DNA of 64,000 nt, from NCBI RefSeq assembly GCF_014649495.1, contig NZ_BMTD01000028.1:1-64000 (forward strand), written 5' to 3'. The notes below the pieces were generated by a model. It did not search any database, was not told the DNA's origin, and saw only the letters and a program-made list of their open reading frames with translations. A program made the translations under genes and the position numbers. Shown one piece after another: positions 1 to 7,850 of this stretch. Source of the DNA: Streptomyces filipinensis. Its GTDB lineage: Bacteria; Actinomycetota; Actinomycetes; Streptomycetales; Streptomycetaceae. Positions within the stretch are counted from its first letter, which is position 1, and each line of letters starts with the position of its first letter.

Positions 1-960
1 CTTGATGCCGCTGCGGCCGAAGGTGTTCTTGTAGAAGTCCCAGGTCTCCTGCGCGCCGTAGTGGGCGTCCGCGCCCGCGGTGGCGGCGTTGGAGTTGGTG
101 CCGTTGCCCCAGGTGTCGTTGCTCTGCGAGAACAGGGTGCCGGTACCCGAGGTGCCGTGGTTCAGGTTGTACGTCTTGTGGTTCCCGCGCGCGCCGTCGG
201 TCAGTGTGTACGTCGACCCCGAGTGGGTCGTGGTCAGGTTCACCTGGCCGCTGTACCGGGTGTTGCCGACGCCGGTCTCGATGCCCTGGTACTCGTAGAG
301 CTTCTTGCCGGTGGCCGCGTCGGTGATGACGTGCAGCTGGTTCGGGGTGCCGTCGTCCTGCAGGCCGCCGACGACCGTCTCGTAGGCCAGGACGGGCTTT
401 CCGCTCGCCGCCCAGATCACCTTGCGGACGGAGTCGGCCGCCGGCCTGCTGCCGCCGAGGGCACGGGCCCGCTGCACGGCCTGCTTCTCGGCCGCGGCCT
501 TCGGCACGGCCGGGGTGAGACCGGCGACCTTCAGCGTGGCGTCGGTGGCCTTGACGACGTCCATGGTCTTGCCCGACCTGGACTCCACGACGAGGTCGCC
601 GCCGAGCACCGGAAGGCCGGCGTAGGTGCGCTCGTAGCGGGTGTGCAGGGTGCCGTCGGCGTCCTTGACGACGTCCTTGACGACCAGCTTCTCCTTGGCG
701 CCGAGGCCGAGGTTCCGGGCGGTGGCGGCCGTCGTCGCGCCGGCGTGGCGTATCAGCTCGACGCGCTGCGAGGGCGTGAGCTTGACCGCGACATGGGCCG
801 GATTCATCCTGCCCGGCTGCGGCTTCGACGGTGCGGCACTGGCGGCGCCGGACTGGACGGCGGCCGCGATCAGGGCGGCGACGCCGGCGAGGGCGACGGT
901 GGCGGTGCGGCGTTGCGCTGCGTGGGAGGTGCGTCTGCGAGAGGAGGAACTGCTGCTCAA
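1..960 (-). CDS. Secreted M4 (thermolysin-family) metalloprotease, 3' end outside window
   Basis: The first 320 codons of an extracellular neutral zinc protease are present; the gene runs off the left edge, so the HExxH zinc site cannot be checked. An Arg-rich n-region and hydrophobic stretch (about residues 5-45) form the signal peptide. A FTP-type inhibitory propeptide and a PepSY-like segment follow to about residue 210. The start of the M4 domain is recognised by AHYGAQETWDFY near residue 300. I prefer the TTG start at 960 to the GTG at 963, because AAGGAG (967-972) lies 6 nt from TTG and only 3 nt from GTG. The propeptide should keep the enzyme inactive until it is secreted. Confidence 0.9.
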   Translation of the reverse strand, partial: MSSSSSSRRRTSHAAQRRTATVALAGVAALIAAAVQSGAASAAPSKPQPGRMNPAHVAVKLTPSQRVELIRHAGATTAATARNLGLGAKEKLVVKDVVKDADGTLHTRYERTYAGLPVLGGDLVVESRSGKTMDVVKATDATLKVAGLTPAVPKAAAEKQAVQRARALGGSRPAADSVRKVIWAASGKPVLAYETVVGGLQDDGTPNQLHVITDAATGKKLYEYQGIETGVGNTRYSGQVNLTTTHSGSTYTLTDGARGNHKTYNLNHGTSGTGTLFSQSNDTWGNGTNSNAATAGADAHYGAQETWDFYKNTFGRSGIK

Positions 961-1277
961 CACTGACTCCTTCTGCGTGACCGCGGGTCGCGCGGCCAGG
1001 GGAGACCGGACGGTGGGTTGGGACGTCCGGGCAGAACAGGGCGTTACGCGGAACCACGTGCAGGCCGATCGTGCACAGCAGGGGTGGCACTGTGGGGTTG
1101 CTGTGAGTCGGCCTGGGAAGAGTGACAGGGGATCAGTGCACCTGTCAGGACCGCGTCACAAACTTGGCCGGAAATGGTTCGTTGTCCGGATGTTCATGTT
1201 CGTTATGCGAACCGTTGGTTGATCGGTGCGGGCGCCCCTTCGGTGCCCCTTCCGGTCCCTCCGTCTCCTCTGTCCCT
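961..1277. other. Intergenic region with inverted repeats upstream of the protease
   Basis: This 317-nt stretch has no convincing gene. It is the upstream region of the leftward protease and the downstream region of the leftward ABC operon. It holds a perfect 7-bp inverted repeat, TGACAGG (1123-1129) and CCTGTCA (1141-1147), about 165 nt before the protease start, and a 6-bp pair GGTTCG/CGAACC (1176-1181, 1208-1213). Either could be an operator. I see no clear terminator with a T-run for the ABC operon. Confidence 0.5.
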
Positions 1278-3041
1278 TCACCGCCCCGCGGTGTCGCCGT
1301 GCCAGGTCCGCCACAGTGCCGCGTAGGCACCGCCGGCGGCCACCAGGTCCTCGTGCGTGCCCAGTTCCGTCAGACGGCCGTCCTCCATGACCGCCACCCG
1401 GTCGGCGTCGTGGGCCGTGTGCAGACGGTGCGCGATGGCGATGACCGTACGGCCCTGCAGGACGGCGGCGAGCGCGCGTTCGGCGTGCCGGGCCGTCGCG
1501 GGGTCCAGCAGGGCGGTGGCCTCGTCCAGGATCAGGGTGTGCGGGTCGGCCAGCACCACCCGGGCCAGGGCGAGCTGCTGGGCCTGGGAGCCGTCGGTGG
1601 AGCGGCCGCCCGCGCCCAGCCGGGTGTCGAGGCCGTCCGGCAGCTCCCGCACCCAGTCGGCGCCGACCGCGGCGAGCGCCGCCCACAGGTCGGCGTCCGA
1701 GGCGTCGGGCCCGGCGATCAGGAGGTTGTCGCGGACCGTGCCGAGGAACACGTGGTGCTCCTGCGTCACCAGCACCACCTGGCGGCGCAGCAGCTCCGGT
1801 GCCAGGTCGGCGACCGGCACCCCGCCCACCGTCACCGCGCCGGCCCCCGGCCGGTCGACGCCCGCGAGCAGTCGGCTCAGTGTCGTCTTCCCGGCGCCGG
1901 ACGGACCCACCACCGCGAGCCGTTCCCCGGGCCGTACCGTCAGGTCCACCCCGCGCAGCACCTCGCCGCCGCGCTCGTAGGCGTACCGGACCGCGCGCAC
2001 GTCGATGCGGTCGTCCGCCGGGACCGGCGAGCCGTCCGCGCCGTCCCCGCGCGGCGGCGCCTGCGCCAGCCCCTCCACCCGGGCGAACGAGGCGCCGCTG
2101 CTCTGCAGTTGCTCCACACGCATCAGGATCTGGTCCAGCGGCTCGGTGAACTGCCGCAGATACAGCGCCGCGGCCACCACCGCGCCCACCCCGACCGCAC
2201 CCCGCTGGTGCAGCCAGCCGCCGAGCAGCAGCACGCCCGCCACGGGCACGGTGTACGTCACCTCGACCGCCGGGAAGAACACCGTCCGCAGGAACAGCGT
2301 GTACAGGCGGGTGCGGCGGGACTCCTCCAGCGCGTCCCGGCTCGCCGTGATCCGCCGGTGCCGCAGCCCGAACGCCTCGACGGTCCGGGCCCCGGCCGCC
2401 GTGGCGGCGACGATCTCCGCGACCTGGGAGGTGGCCGCGCCCTCGGCGAGATAGCCGTCCCGGGCCCGGCGCAGATACCACCGCAGCGCCAGCCGGATCG
2501 GGGTCAGCCCGAGCAGCCCGAACGCCCCGAGCAGCGGGTCCAGCGCGAAGACCGCACCCAGCACGAACAGCGCCTGCACGGTGTTGACCAGCAGCTCCGG
2601 GCCCACGTCCCGGAGCGTGGTGCCGACGATCGCCACGTCCGCCGTGCCGCGCGCCGTCAGATCGCCGGTGCCGGCCCGCTCCACCACGGACGCGGGCAGC
2701 GCCAGCACCCGGTCGACGTACTCCTCGCGCACCCGGGCCAGTGTCCGCTCCCCGAACCGGTATCCCACATACCGCGCCCAGCGGGCGAGCAGCAGCTGGG
2801 CCAGCGCGCACAGCAGGATCCACAGCGCGAGCCGGTCCACCACACCGACCCCGTGCCCGGCCCGCACCTCGTCGACGATCCGCCCGACCAGCCACGGCCC
2901 CACCAGCCCAGCCCCCGCCGCCAGTGCGTTCAGCAGCAGCGCGGCGGTGAACGCTCGCGCGTCGGCCCGGATCAGCCGTAGCGCGGCCCGCCGCACCCGG
3001 CCACGGTCGGCAACCGGCAAAAGCCCCTCGCCCGCCGTCAC
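1278..3041 (-). CDS. ABC half-transporter (exporter type), subunit with intact Walker motifs
   Basis: A 587-aa fused permease-ATPase. About six membrane segments lie in residues 30-300 and the nucleotide-binding domain in 345-580. Walker A GPSGAGKT (379-386), Walker B TLILDE (about 502-507) and the H-loop His (about 538) are intact. The signature LSGGQ is replaced by TDGSQ (about 482-486). Together with the upstream gene at 3223-4929 it should form a heterodimeric exporter with one working ATP site. The GTG start overlaps the stop of a 62-codon reading frame (GTGA) and follows a run of G. The substrate is unknown. The N-terminal coding segment recurs twice just upstream. Confidence 0.88.
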   Translation of the reverse strand: MTAGEGLLPVADRGRVRRAALRLIRADARAFTAALLLNALAAGAGLVGPWLVGRIVDEVRAGHGVGVVDRLALWILLCALAQLLLARWARYVGYRFGERTLARVREEYVDRVLALPASVVERAGTGDLTARGTADVAIVGTTLRDVGPELLVNTVQALFVLGAVFALDPLLGAFGLLGLTPIRLALRWYLRRARDGYLAEGAATSQVAEIVAATAAGARTVEAFGLRHRRITASRDALEESRRTRLYTLFLRTVFFPAVEVTYTVPVAGVLLLGGWLHQRGAVGVGAVVAAALYLRQFTEPLDQILMRVEQLQSSGASFARVEGLAQAPPRGDGADGSPVPADDRIDVRAVRYAYERGGEVLRGVDLTVRPGERLAVVGPSGAGKTTLSRLLAGVDRPGAGAVTVGGVPVADLAPELLRRQVVLVTQEHHVFLGTVRDNLLIAGPDASDADLWAALAAVGADWVRELPDGLDTRLGAGGRSTDGSQAQQLALARVVLADPHTLILDEATALLDPATARHAERALAAVLQGRTVIAIAHRLHTAHDADRVAVMEDGRLTELGTHEDLVAAGGAYAALWRTWHGDTAGR

Positions 3042-3226
3042 CGTCCGCCCCCCGTCCGCCTGTCCGCGGCCGGTGCGGTGCTGAAGGTCCGCTTGTCGGC
3101 CCGGGCCGGCCGTAGCGCGGCCCGGCGTGCGGCGACCGGCAGCAGTCCTGCGCTCGCCGTCACCGGCCGGCCCCGGTCCGCCCGGCCGGCCGTGGCCGCC
3201 GGCAGCAGCCCCTCGTCCGCCCTCAC
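3009..3226 (-). repeat. Three copies of the 5' end of the downstream ABC gene
   Basis: Three 33-nt units lie at 3009-3041, 3131-3163 and 3194-3226. Counted by eye, they match each other at 25 to 27 of 33 positions. Each begins with GTG on the minus strand and encodes a variant of V(T/R)A-x-(E/A)GLLP(V/A)A. The middle copy continues with further similarity to the ABC protein N-terminus (RAALR then RAD). The first unit is the true start of the 1278-3041 gene. The other two fill the gap to the preceding ABC gene. This looks like local duplication of a gene 5' end followed by divergence. Confidence 0.8.
3038..3226 (-). pseudogene. 62-codon linker ORF made of duplicated 5' gene ends
   Basis: A minus-strand frame starts at GTG (3226), overlapping the stop of the 3223-4929 gene as GTGA, and ends in TGA (3038-3040), overlapping the GTG start of the 1278-3041 gene in the same way. 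It encodes about 62 residues containing two degenerate copies of the downstream ABC protein N-terminus, so it is probably duplication debris. The exact stop-start overlap at both ends would still allow ribosomes to pass from one ABC gene to the next by translational coupling. No known domain is visible. Confidence 0.45.
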
Positions 3227-4929
3227 CGGACGGCCCCTTCCGTGTCCCGGGCCACGAGTGATCGGTAGCCCGGTTCCGTGGTCAGCAGGTGCTGGTGCGT
3301 GCCGGTCGCCGCGACCTTGCCGTCGACGAGGAAGACGACCGTGTCCGCCCGGTCCAGCATCAGCGGCGAGGTGGACGTCACCAGCGTCGTACGGCCCTCC
3401 CGCGCCTCGCGCAGCCGCCGGGCGACCGTCGCCTCGGTGTGCGCGTCCAGTGCCGAGGTCGGTTCCACCGCGAGCAGCACCTCGGGGTCGGCCGACAACG
3501 CCCGGACCAGCCTCATCCGCTGCCGCTGCCCGCCCGAGAGGCTGCGGCCCCCTCCCGCCACCGGTGAGTCCGGCCCGTCGGGCAGTGCGCGCACGACGTC
3601 CTCGGCGGCGGCCGCGTACAGCGCGCGCTCCAACTCCGCCTCGGTCACCGGGCGTTCGGTGGCCACGACCTCCCGCAGCGGCCCGGCGAACAGGTCGGCC
3701 TCGTTGTCCGCGACCAGGATCCGGCGCCGTACCTCGGCGAGCGGGACCGCGTCGAGCCGTACCCCACCCCAGGTGGCGTCGGTCGCCCCGAAGCGGCCGA
3801 GCCGGTCGACCACGGCGGCGGCCTCGGCGGGCCGGGCGGCGGCCAGCGCGGTCAGCCGGCCCGGCGCCACCCGTACCCCGGACGCCGGGTCGTGCAGCTC
3901 GGCCGGTTCCCCGGGCGCGGCCAGTGTGCCCTCGTCCGGCTCCGACTCCAGTCGCAGCAGCCGTACGACCCGGCGCGCGGCCACCACGCCCCGGTTGAGG
4001 TCGTAGGTCATCTGCACGAGGAAGGCCACCGGCCCGATCAGCACCGCGACATAGCCGTACACGGCCACCAACTGGCCGATACTGAGCTGCCCCTGTGCGG
4101 TGAGCCGGGCCGCGAGCCAGGTCACCACGGCCAGGAACAGGGTGGGCAGACCGACCCCGAGCGCCTGCACCCAGCTGGCCACCGCACCCACCCGGTACCC
4201 CTGCGCCCGCAGCCGCCGGGAGTCGGCCCGGAAGGCGTCCGAGACCAGTCCCTTCCCGCCCAGCCCGTTGAGCACCCGCAGCCCGCCCGCGAGGTCGCCG
4301 ATGCGCGCGGTGAGCACGCCCTGCCGTTCCCGGTAGACGCTCTCCGCGCCCTGCATGCGCAGCGTCAGCGGCCCGGTGACCAGCGCGATCACCGGCAGCC
4401 CGAGCAGTACGACGGCGGCCAGCGGCGTCGAGACCGTGAGCAGCAGCCCGGCCACCACCGCGTACACCACGGCGGAGCCGACGCCCGGTCCGACCACGGT
4501 CAGGGCCTGTGCGACGGTCTGCACGTCGCCGACCCCGATCGTCACCACCTCGCCGGCCCCGGCCCGGCGCCCCAGCGCGGCCCCGAGCCGGACCACATGG
4601 CCCACGACCACCTTCACGGTGCGGAAGTTGGCGTCCATCCGGACCCGGGTCATCGTGCGGTGCCGCATGATGCTCAGCCAGGCGTTCACCGCCCCGACCG
4701 CGAACATCACCGCGGTCCAGGCGGCCAGCACCCCCAGCCGCCCCGGCACCAGCCCGTCGTCCACGGCCCGCGCCATCAGATACGGCTGCGCGGCCAGCAG
4801 CACCATCCACACACTGCCCAGCACCGCCCCGGCCACGGCCCGCCCCGGCTGCCGTCGCACCAGCCACCACAGGTACCACCAGCCACCGCGGGTGTCGGGC
4901 CTGCCCGGATCCTCGTACGCGTCGATCAT
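3223..4929 (-). CDS. ABC half-transporter (exporter type), degenerate ATP-site subunit
   Basis: A 568-aa fused permease-ATPase with about six membrane segments (residues 30-310) and a nucleotide-binding domain from about 345. The Walker A loop is missing: an Ala-rich stretch (about 360-373) without Gly-Lys-Ser/Thr occupies its place. The Q-loop Gln is lost, Walker B reads LLAVEP (Asp to Val) and the H-loop His is replaced in TSTSPL (about 518-523). The signature LSGGQ (464-468) is perfect. It is the partner of the 1278-3041 product, supplying LSGGQ to that subunit's intact Walker A. The start is ATG at 4929, after a G-rich stretch; an ATG at 4933 is in another frame. Confidence 0.87.
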   Translation of the reverse strand: MIDAYEDPGRPDTRGGWWYLWWLVRRQPGRAVAGAVLGSVWMVLLAAQPYLMARAVDDGLVPGRLGVLAAWTAVMFAVGAVNAWLSIMRHRTMTRVRMDANFRTVKVVVGHVVRLGAALGRRAGAGEVVTIGVGDVQTVAQALTVVGPGVGSAVVYAVVAGLLLTVSTPLAAVVLLGLPVIALVTGPLTLRMQGAESVYRERQGVLTARIGDLAGGLRVLNGLGGKGLVSDAFRADSRRLRAQGYRVGAVASWVQALGVGLPTLFLAVVTWLAARLTAQGQLSIGQLVAVYGYVAVLIGPVAFLVQMTYDLNRGVVAARRVVRLLRLESEPDEGTLAAPGEPAELHDPASGVRVAPGRLTALAAARPAEAAAVVDRLGRFGATDATWGGVRLDAVPLAEVRRRILVADNEADLFAGPLREVVATERPVTEAELERALYAAAAEDVVRALPDGPDSPVAGGGRSLSGGQRQRMRLVRALSADPEVLLAVEPTSALDAHTEATVARRLREAREGRTTLVTSTSPLMLDRADTVVFLVDGKVAATGTHQHLLTTEPGYRSLVARDTEGAVR

Positions 4930-5000
4930 CCATCCCCCGCTCGGCTCGGCGTCGCCGGGAAACCTCGAAGGTATCCAGGGTGGGACGGGTGCTCCAACGA

Positions 5001-5068
5001 ATAAAGGGCCGCTCGGGGGCGGCCGGTTGCGGGGCCGGCGCCCGCCGGAGGAGGGCGGCCGGCCCCGC
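5001..5068 (-). terminator. Tandem-hairpin terminator
   Basis: On the minus strand, downstream of the HNH-like gene, an 11-bp perfect stem (arms 5058-5068 and 5029-5039) is followed by a second hairpin, GGCCGC/GCGGCC (5007-5024), directly followed by CTTTAT. The second is a canonical intrinsic terminator. It separates the 5083 gene from the leftward ABC operon. Confidence 0.75.
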
Positions 5069-5082
5069 GGGGGAGTACGGGC

Positions 5083-5607
5083 TCAGCTCAGGCCGAGGCT
5101 GGAGAGGGCCGTCGTCCAGTCGGTCATGATGGCGTCCTGGGCGTCGGCGAGGCTGACGTCACCGGCGCAGACGGCCTTCTTGAGCTTGTTCTCGACGGTG
5201 TCCTTGTCCGAGGAGGCCTCGTCGCCGTAGTGCGGCTCGGGCCAGAGGTTCTGCTCGCTCCTCGGGGCGCCCCCGAGTTCGAGCGGGACGAAGTGGTCCT
5301 CCTCGTAGTCCGAGAGGCTGGTGTCGGAGTAGCCGTACTCGACGATCTGCTTCTTCTTCAGCGCGGTCGTGTAGGAGCTGGGCGGCCGTACGGTCGCGGT
5401 CCAGCCGGAGACACAGATGGTGGAGTCGATGGTGTCCTGGGTGACGTCGGGGTTGAGGGCCCCGGGCGTACAGGCGGAGTCGGGCAGGGGGAGGTAGTCC
5501 TGGCTGCAGCTCGCGGCGTGGGCGGTGCCGGTGGTGACGCTGAGGCCCGCGGCGGCGAGGGCGAGGGTGGAGAGGGTGGTCACCAGGGGGCGCGGTATTC
5601 GGGACAA
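5083..5607 (-). CDS. Secreted HNH-nuclease-like protein
   Basis: A 174-aa exported protein. The signal peptide (about residues 1-31, ending GTAHA) precedes a small domain with Cys pairs and the motif DHFVPLELGG followed by NLWPEP. That combination occurs in small secreted or phage HNH-like proteins, where D-H supplies the metal-binding/catalytic pair and the Asn the last ligand. Nuclease activity is therefore possible but unproven. The TTG start at 5607 is preferred because GGGAG lies 7 nt upstream. The longer GTG start at 5667 has no ribosome site and would put 20 extra residues before the signal. No immunity-like neighbour is present. Confidence 0.7.
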   Translation of the reverse strand: MSRIPRPLVTTLSTLALAAAGLSVTTGTAHAASCSQDYLPLPDSACTPGALNPDVTQDTIDSTICVSGWTATVRPPSSYTTALKKKQIVEYGYSDTSLSDYEEDHFVPLELGGAPRSEQNLWPEPHYGDEASSDKDTVENKLKKAVCAGDVSLADAQDAIMTDWTTALSSLGLS

Positions 5608-5901
5608 GTGGGGTCTCCCGGTGCGGTGCCCGGCAGAGGTTCCGGGCGGTCGTGAGCATGACAGCACCGGGATTGTCTATGCGAGTAGACCCCTTTGCCC
5701 GACCGAGGGCTCCTTTGGTTGAACGTTTATTCGCGCGAGTGCGACGGAAGGCGCGGCCTTGGCCTGGCCTTGACGTGAGGGGGCGCGGCGTGGCCGACGG
5801 GCCCCGCGAGGGCTCGTGAGCCGGTCCGCCGCAGGACGTGACGGCTCGTCAACTACATGCCGTGGCCCGGGTGAACAGCCGTTGAACCGGCAGTGCCCGG
5901 A

Positions 5902-6585
5902 TCAGTTCGGGCCGGACTCGCCCGCCATGCCCTGGGGAGGCCGGCCCAGGATCCCGCGGTCGTACCCCACCGCCACCGCCGCCGCCCGGTCGTTGACGCC
6001 GAGCTTGGCGTACAGGTGGGTGAGGTGGGTCTTGACCGTGGCCTCGCTGATGAACAGTTCGCGGGCGATCTCCCGGTTCGAGGTGCCCCTGGCGACCAGG
6101 GCCAGGACCTCGCGCTCGCGGGCGGACAGGGGCTCGGCGTCGGGCCGGCGGGGGGTGCGGACGGCCTGGACCAGGCGGGAGGCGACGGCGGGGGAGAGGA
6201 CCGTACGGCCCTCGGCGGCGGCCCGGACGGCGGTGAACAGCTCGTCGCGCGGGGCGTCCTTGAGGAGATAGCCGGTCGCGCCCGCCTCGATCGCGGGCAG
6301 GGTGTCCGAGTCGGTGTCGTAGGTGGTGAGGACCAGGACCTTGGCGCGGGCGCCGCGCCGGGTCAGTTCGCGGATGGCGTCCACCCCGGAGCCGCCGGGC
6401 ATCCGCAGGTCCATCAGGATCACGTCCGGGTCCAGGGCCGCGGCCCGGGCCACCGCCTCGACGCCGCTCGCGGCCTCGCCGAGCACGGTGAAACCGGCGG
6501 CGGAGTCGAACATGCCGCGCAGGCCGTCGCGGACGACCGGGTGGTCGTCGACGATCAGCAGGGAGACGGGAGATTCAGCGGTCAT
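5902..6585 (-). CDS. NarL/FixJ-family response regulator
   Basis: A 227-aa two-component regulator. The receiver domain (about 5-120) has the acidic pocket VDDH, phosphoacceptor Asp in VILMDLRMP and the conserved Lys in YLLKD. A LuxR-type helix-turn-helix follows (about 150-210: LSAREREVLALVARG, then SNREIARELFISEATVKTH). The ATG at 6585 lies inside the last codons of the upstream kinase gene, so the pair is translationally coupled; a GTG one codon earlier is also possible. Likely targets are the ABC genes of the same operon, whose promoter region carries a direct repeat at 9561-9604. Confidence 0.93.
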   Translation of the reverse strand: MTAESPVSLLIVDDHPVVRDGLRGMFDSAAGFTVLGEAASGVEAVARAAALDPDVILMDLRMPGGSGVDAIRELTRRGARAKVLVLTTYDTDSDTLPAIEAGATGYLLKDAPRDELFTAVRAAAEGRTVLSPAVASRLVQAVRTPRRPDAEPLSAREREVLALVARGTSNREIARELFISEATVKTHLTHLYAKLGVNDRAAAVAVGYDRGILGRPPQGMAGESGPN

Positions 6586-7843
6586 CACCCACCAACGGTA
6601 CGCGAGCCGACACCGCCGTACCGTGCCCCGGCTCCGACTCCAGCGTGAGGGAGCCCGCGATGCGTTCGGCGCGGGCCCGCATGCCGCCCAGGCCGAAGCC
6701 GCCGCCGCGCGTCCGCTCCGGTACGGCGGCTGGGTCGAAGCCGGTGCCGTCGTCGCGGATGTCGAGGGTGACCTCGTCGCCCATGAAGGACAGGGTCACC
6801 CCGGCCCGGCTCGCGCGGGCGTGCCGGGCCGTGTTGGACAGGGCCTCCTGGGCGATGCGCAGCAGCGTCGCCGAGACCTCGTCGTGGAGGTGTTCGGTGG
6901 TGCCGGTGACCGTGAAGTCGGCCCGTACACCCGTGCGTTCGCCCCACTCGGCGACCGTCTTCTTCAGCGCCTCCGGCAGGCCGTCCGCGGCCAGGGCGAC
7001 CGGGGCCAGGTTGTGCACCGAGCGACGGGCCTCGCCCAGGCTGTGCCGGGCGAGCGCCGAGGCCCGCTCCAGATGGGTGCGGGCGGTGGTCAGATCGGGG
7101 GCGTTCGCCACCACCTGCAGCTGGGCGATGATCCCGGTCAGGCCCTGCGCGATGGTGTCGTGGATCTCGGCGGCGAGCCGGCGGCGCTCGTCGGCCACCC
7201 CCGCCTCCCGCGCCTGCACGAGCAGCTGGGCGTGCAGCGCGGCGTTCTCGTCCAGCGCCTGCTGCAACGCGGTGTTGGTGCGCTCCAGTTCTTCGATGGT
7301 TTCGGCCTGGACCACGGAACGGGTCTGCTCCTGCAGGGCGTACCGCGTGAACACGCTGACCATGCCCATGTTGACGGCCAGGACCAGGAAGAAGCCGACC
7401 CACAGGAACAGCCCGTGCGGCGGCCAGCCGCCGATCTCGCTGCCGGCCATGGTGACGGCGGTCAGGAAGAGACCGGGCAGCACCAGCCGGTTCGGCAGGT
7501 CCCGGGTCGCGGTGTAGTAGCCGGTCACGGCGTAGAAGGCGAAGAACGGGTTGGCCCAGGTCAGTACGAAGGCGATGGCCCAACGCAGCAGGTAGAGGAA
7601 GACACCGATCCGGCTCGGGTCCGGCCGCTTCCGCCTCACCCGTCCCCAGTACAGCTGCAGCAGGACAGCCGCGGGCACGAGGACGGCGCAGACGACCATA
7701 CCGGGCCGGTCCATGCGGACCGCGCGGGCGGAGAGCGCTGTCGCGACGGCACCGACGGCCAGCAGCGCCCAGGGCCCCCACGTGTCGAACGAGGCTCGGT
7801 ACTGCTGGAGCGGGGTGTTCGTCATGCTCCCAGTCTCCGGCAT
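6575..7843 (-). CDS. Membrane sensor histidine kinase (HisKA_3 type)
   Basis: A 422-aa kinase and cognate partner of the following response regulator. The N-terminal 150 residues hold about five hydrophobic segments with little extracellular sequence, as in kinases that sense membrane or transporter state. A coiled-coil-like Gln/Glu-rich linker leads to the phosphoacceptor His in ERRRLAAEIHDT. The C-terminal ATPase has DDGTGF and GFGLGGM boxes. The start at 7843 is 7 nt after the permease stop; an internal ATG at 7825 with GGAG 9 nt upstream is an alternative. Third gene of a four-gene operon. Confidence 0.92.
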   Translation of the reverse strand: MPETGSMTNTPLQQYRASFDTWGPWALLAVGAVATALSARAVRMDRPGMVVCAVLVPAAVLLQLYWGRVRRKRPDPSRIGVFLYLLRWAIAFVLTWANPFFAFYAVTGYYTATRDLPNRLVLPGLFLTAVTMAGSEIGGWPPHGLFLWVGFFLVLAVNMGMVSVFTRYALQEQTRSVVQAETIEELERTNTALQQALDENAALHAQLLVQAREAGVADERRRLAAEIHDTIAQGLTGIIAQLQVVANAPDLTTARTHLERASALARHSLGEARRSVHNLAPVALAADGLPEALKKTVAEWGERTGVRADFTVTGTTEHLHDEVSATLLRIAQEALSNTARHARASRAGVTLSFMGDEVTLDIRDDGTGFDPAAVPERTRGGGFGLGGMRARAERIAGSLTLESEPGHGTAVSARVPLVGDDR

Positions 7844-7850
7844 GACTCGC

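Noticed and set aside
1122..2981. Long plus-strand frames opposite the ABC exporter genes
   Set aside because: They have no ribosome site, no signal or domain, and Arg/Pro/His-rich composition. They are shadows of GC-rich codons on the other strand.
3038..4933. A 631-codon minus-strand frame across the degenerate ABC gene
   Set aside because: Only its last 62 codons fall outside the ABC gene. Upstream it is an Arg/Gly-rich shadow of the true frame.
5608..5901. A possible small gene between the HNH-like gene and the response regulator
   Set aside because: The frames are short, lack ribosome sites, and the region is needed as promoter of the leftward HNH-like gene.
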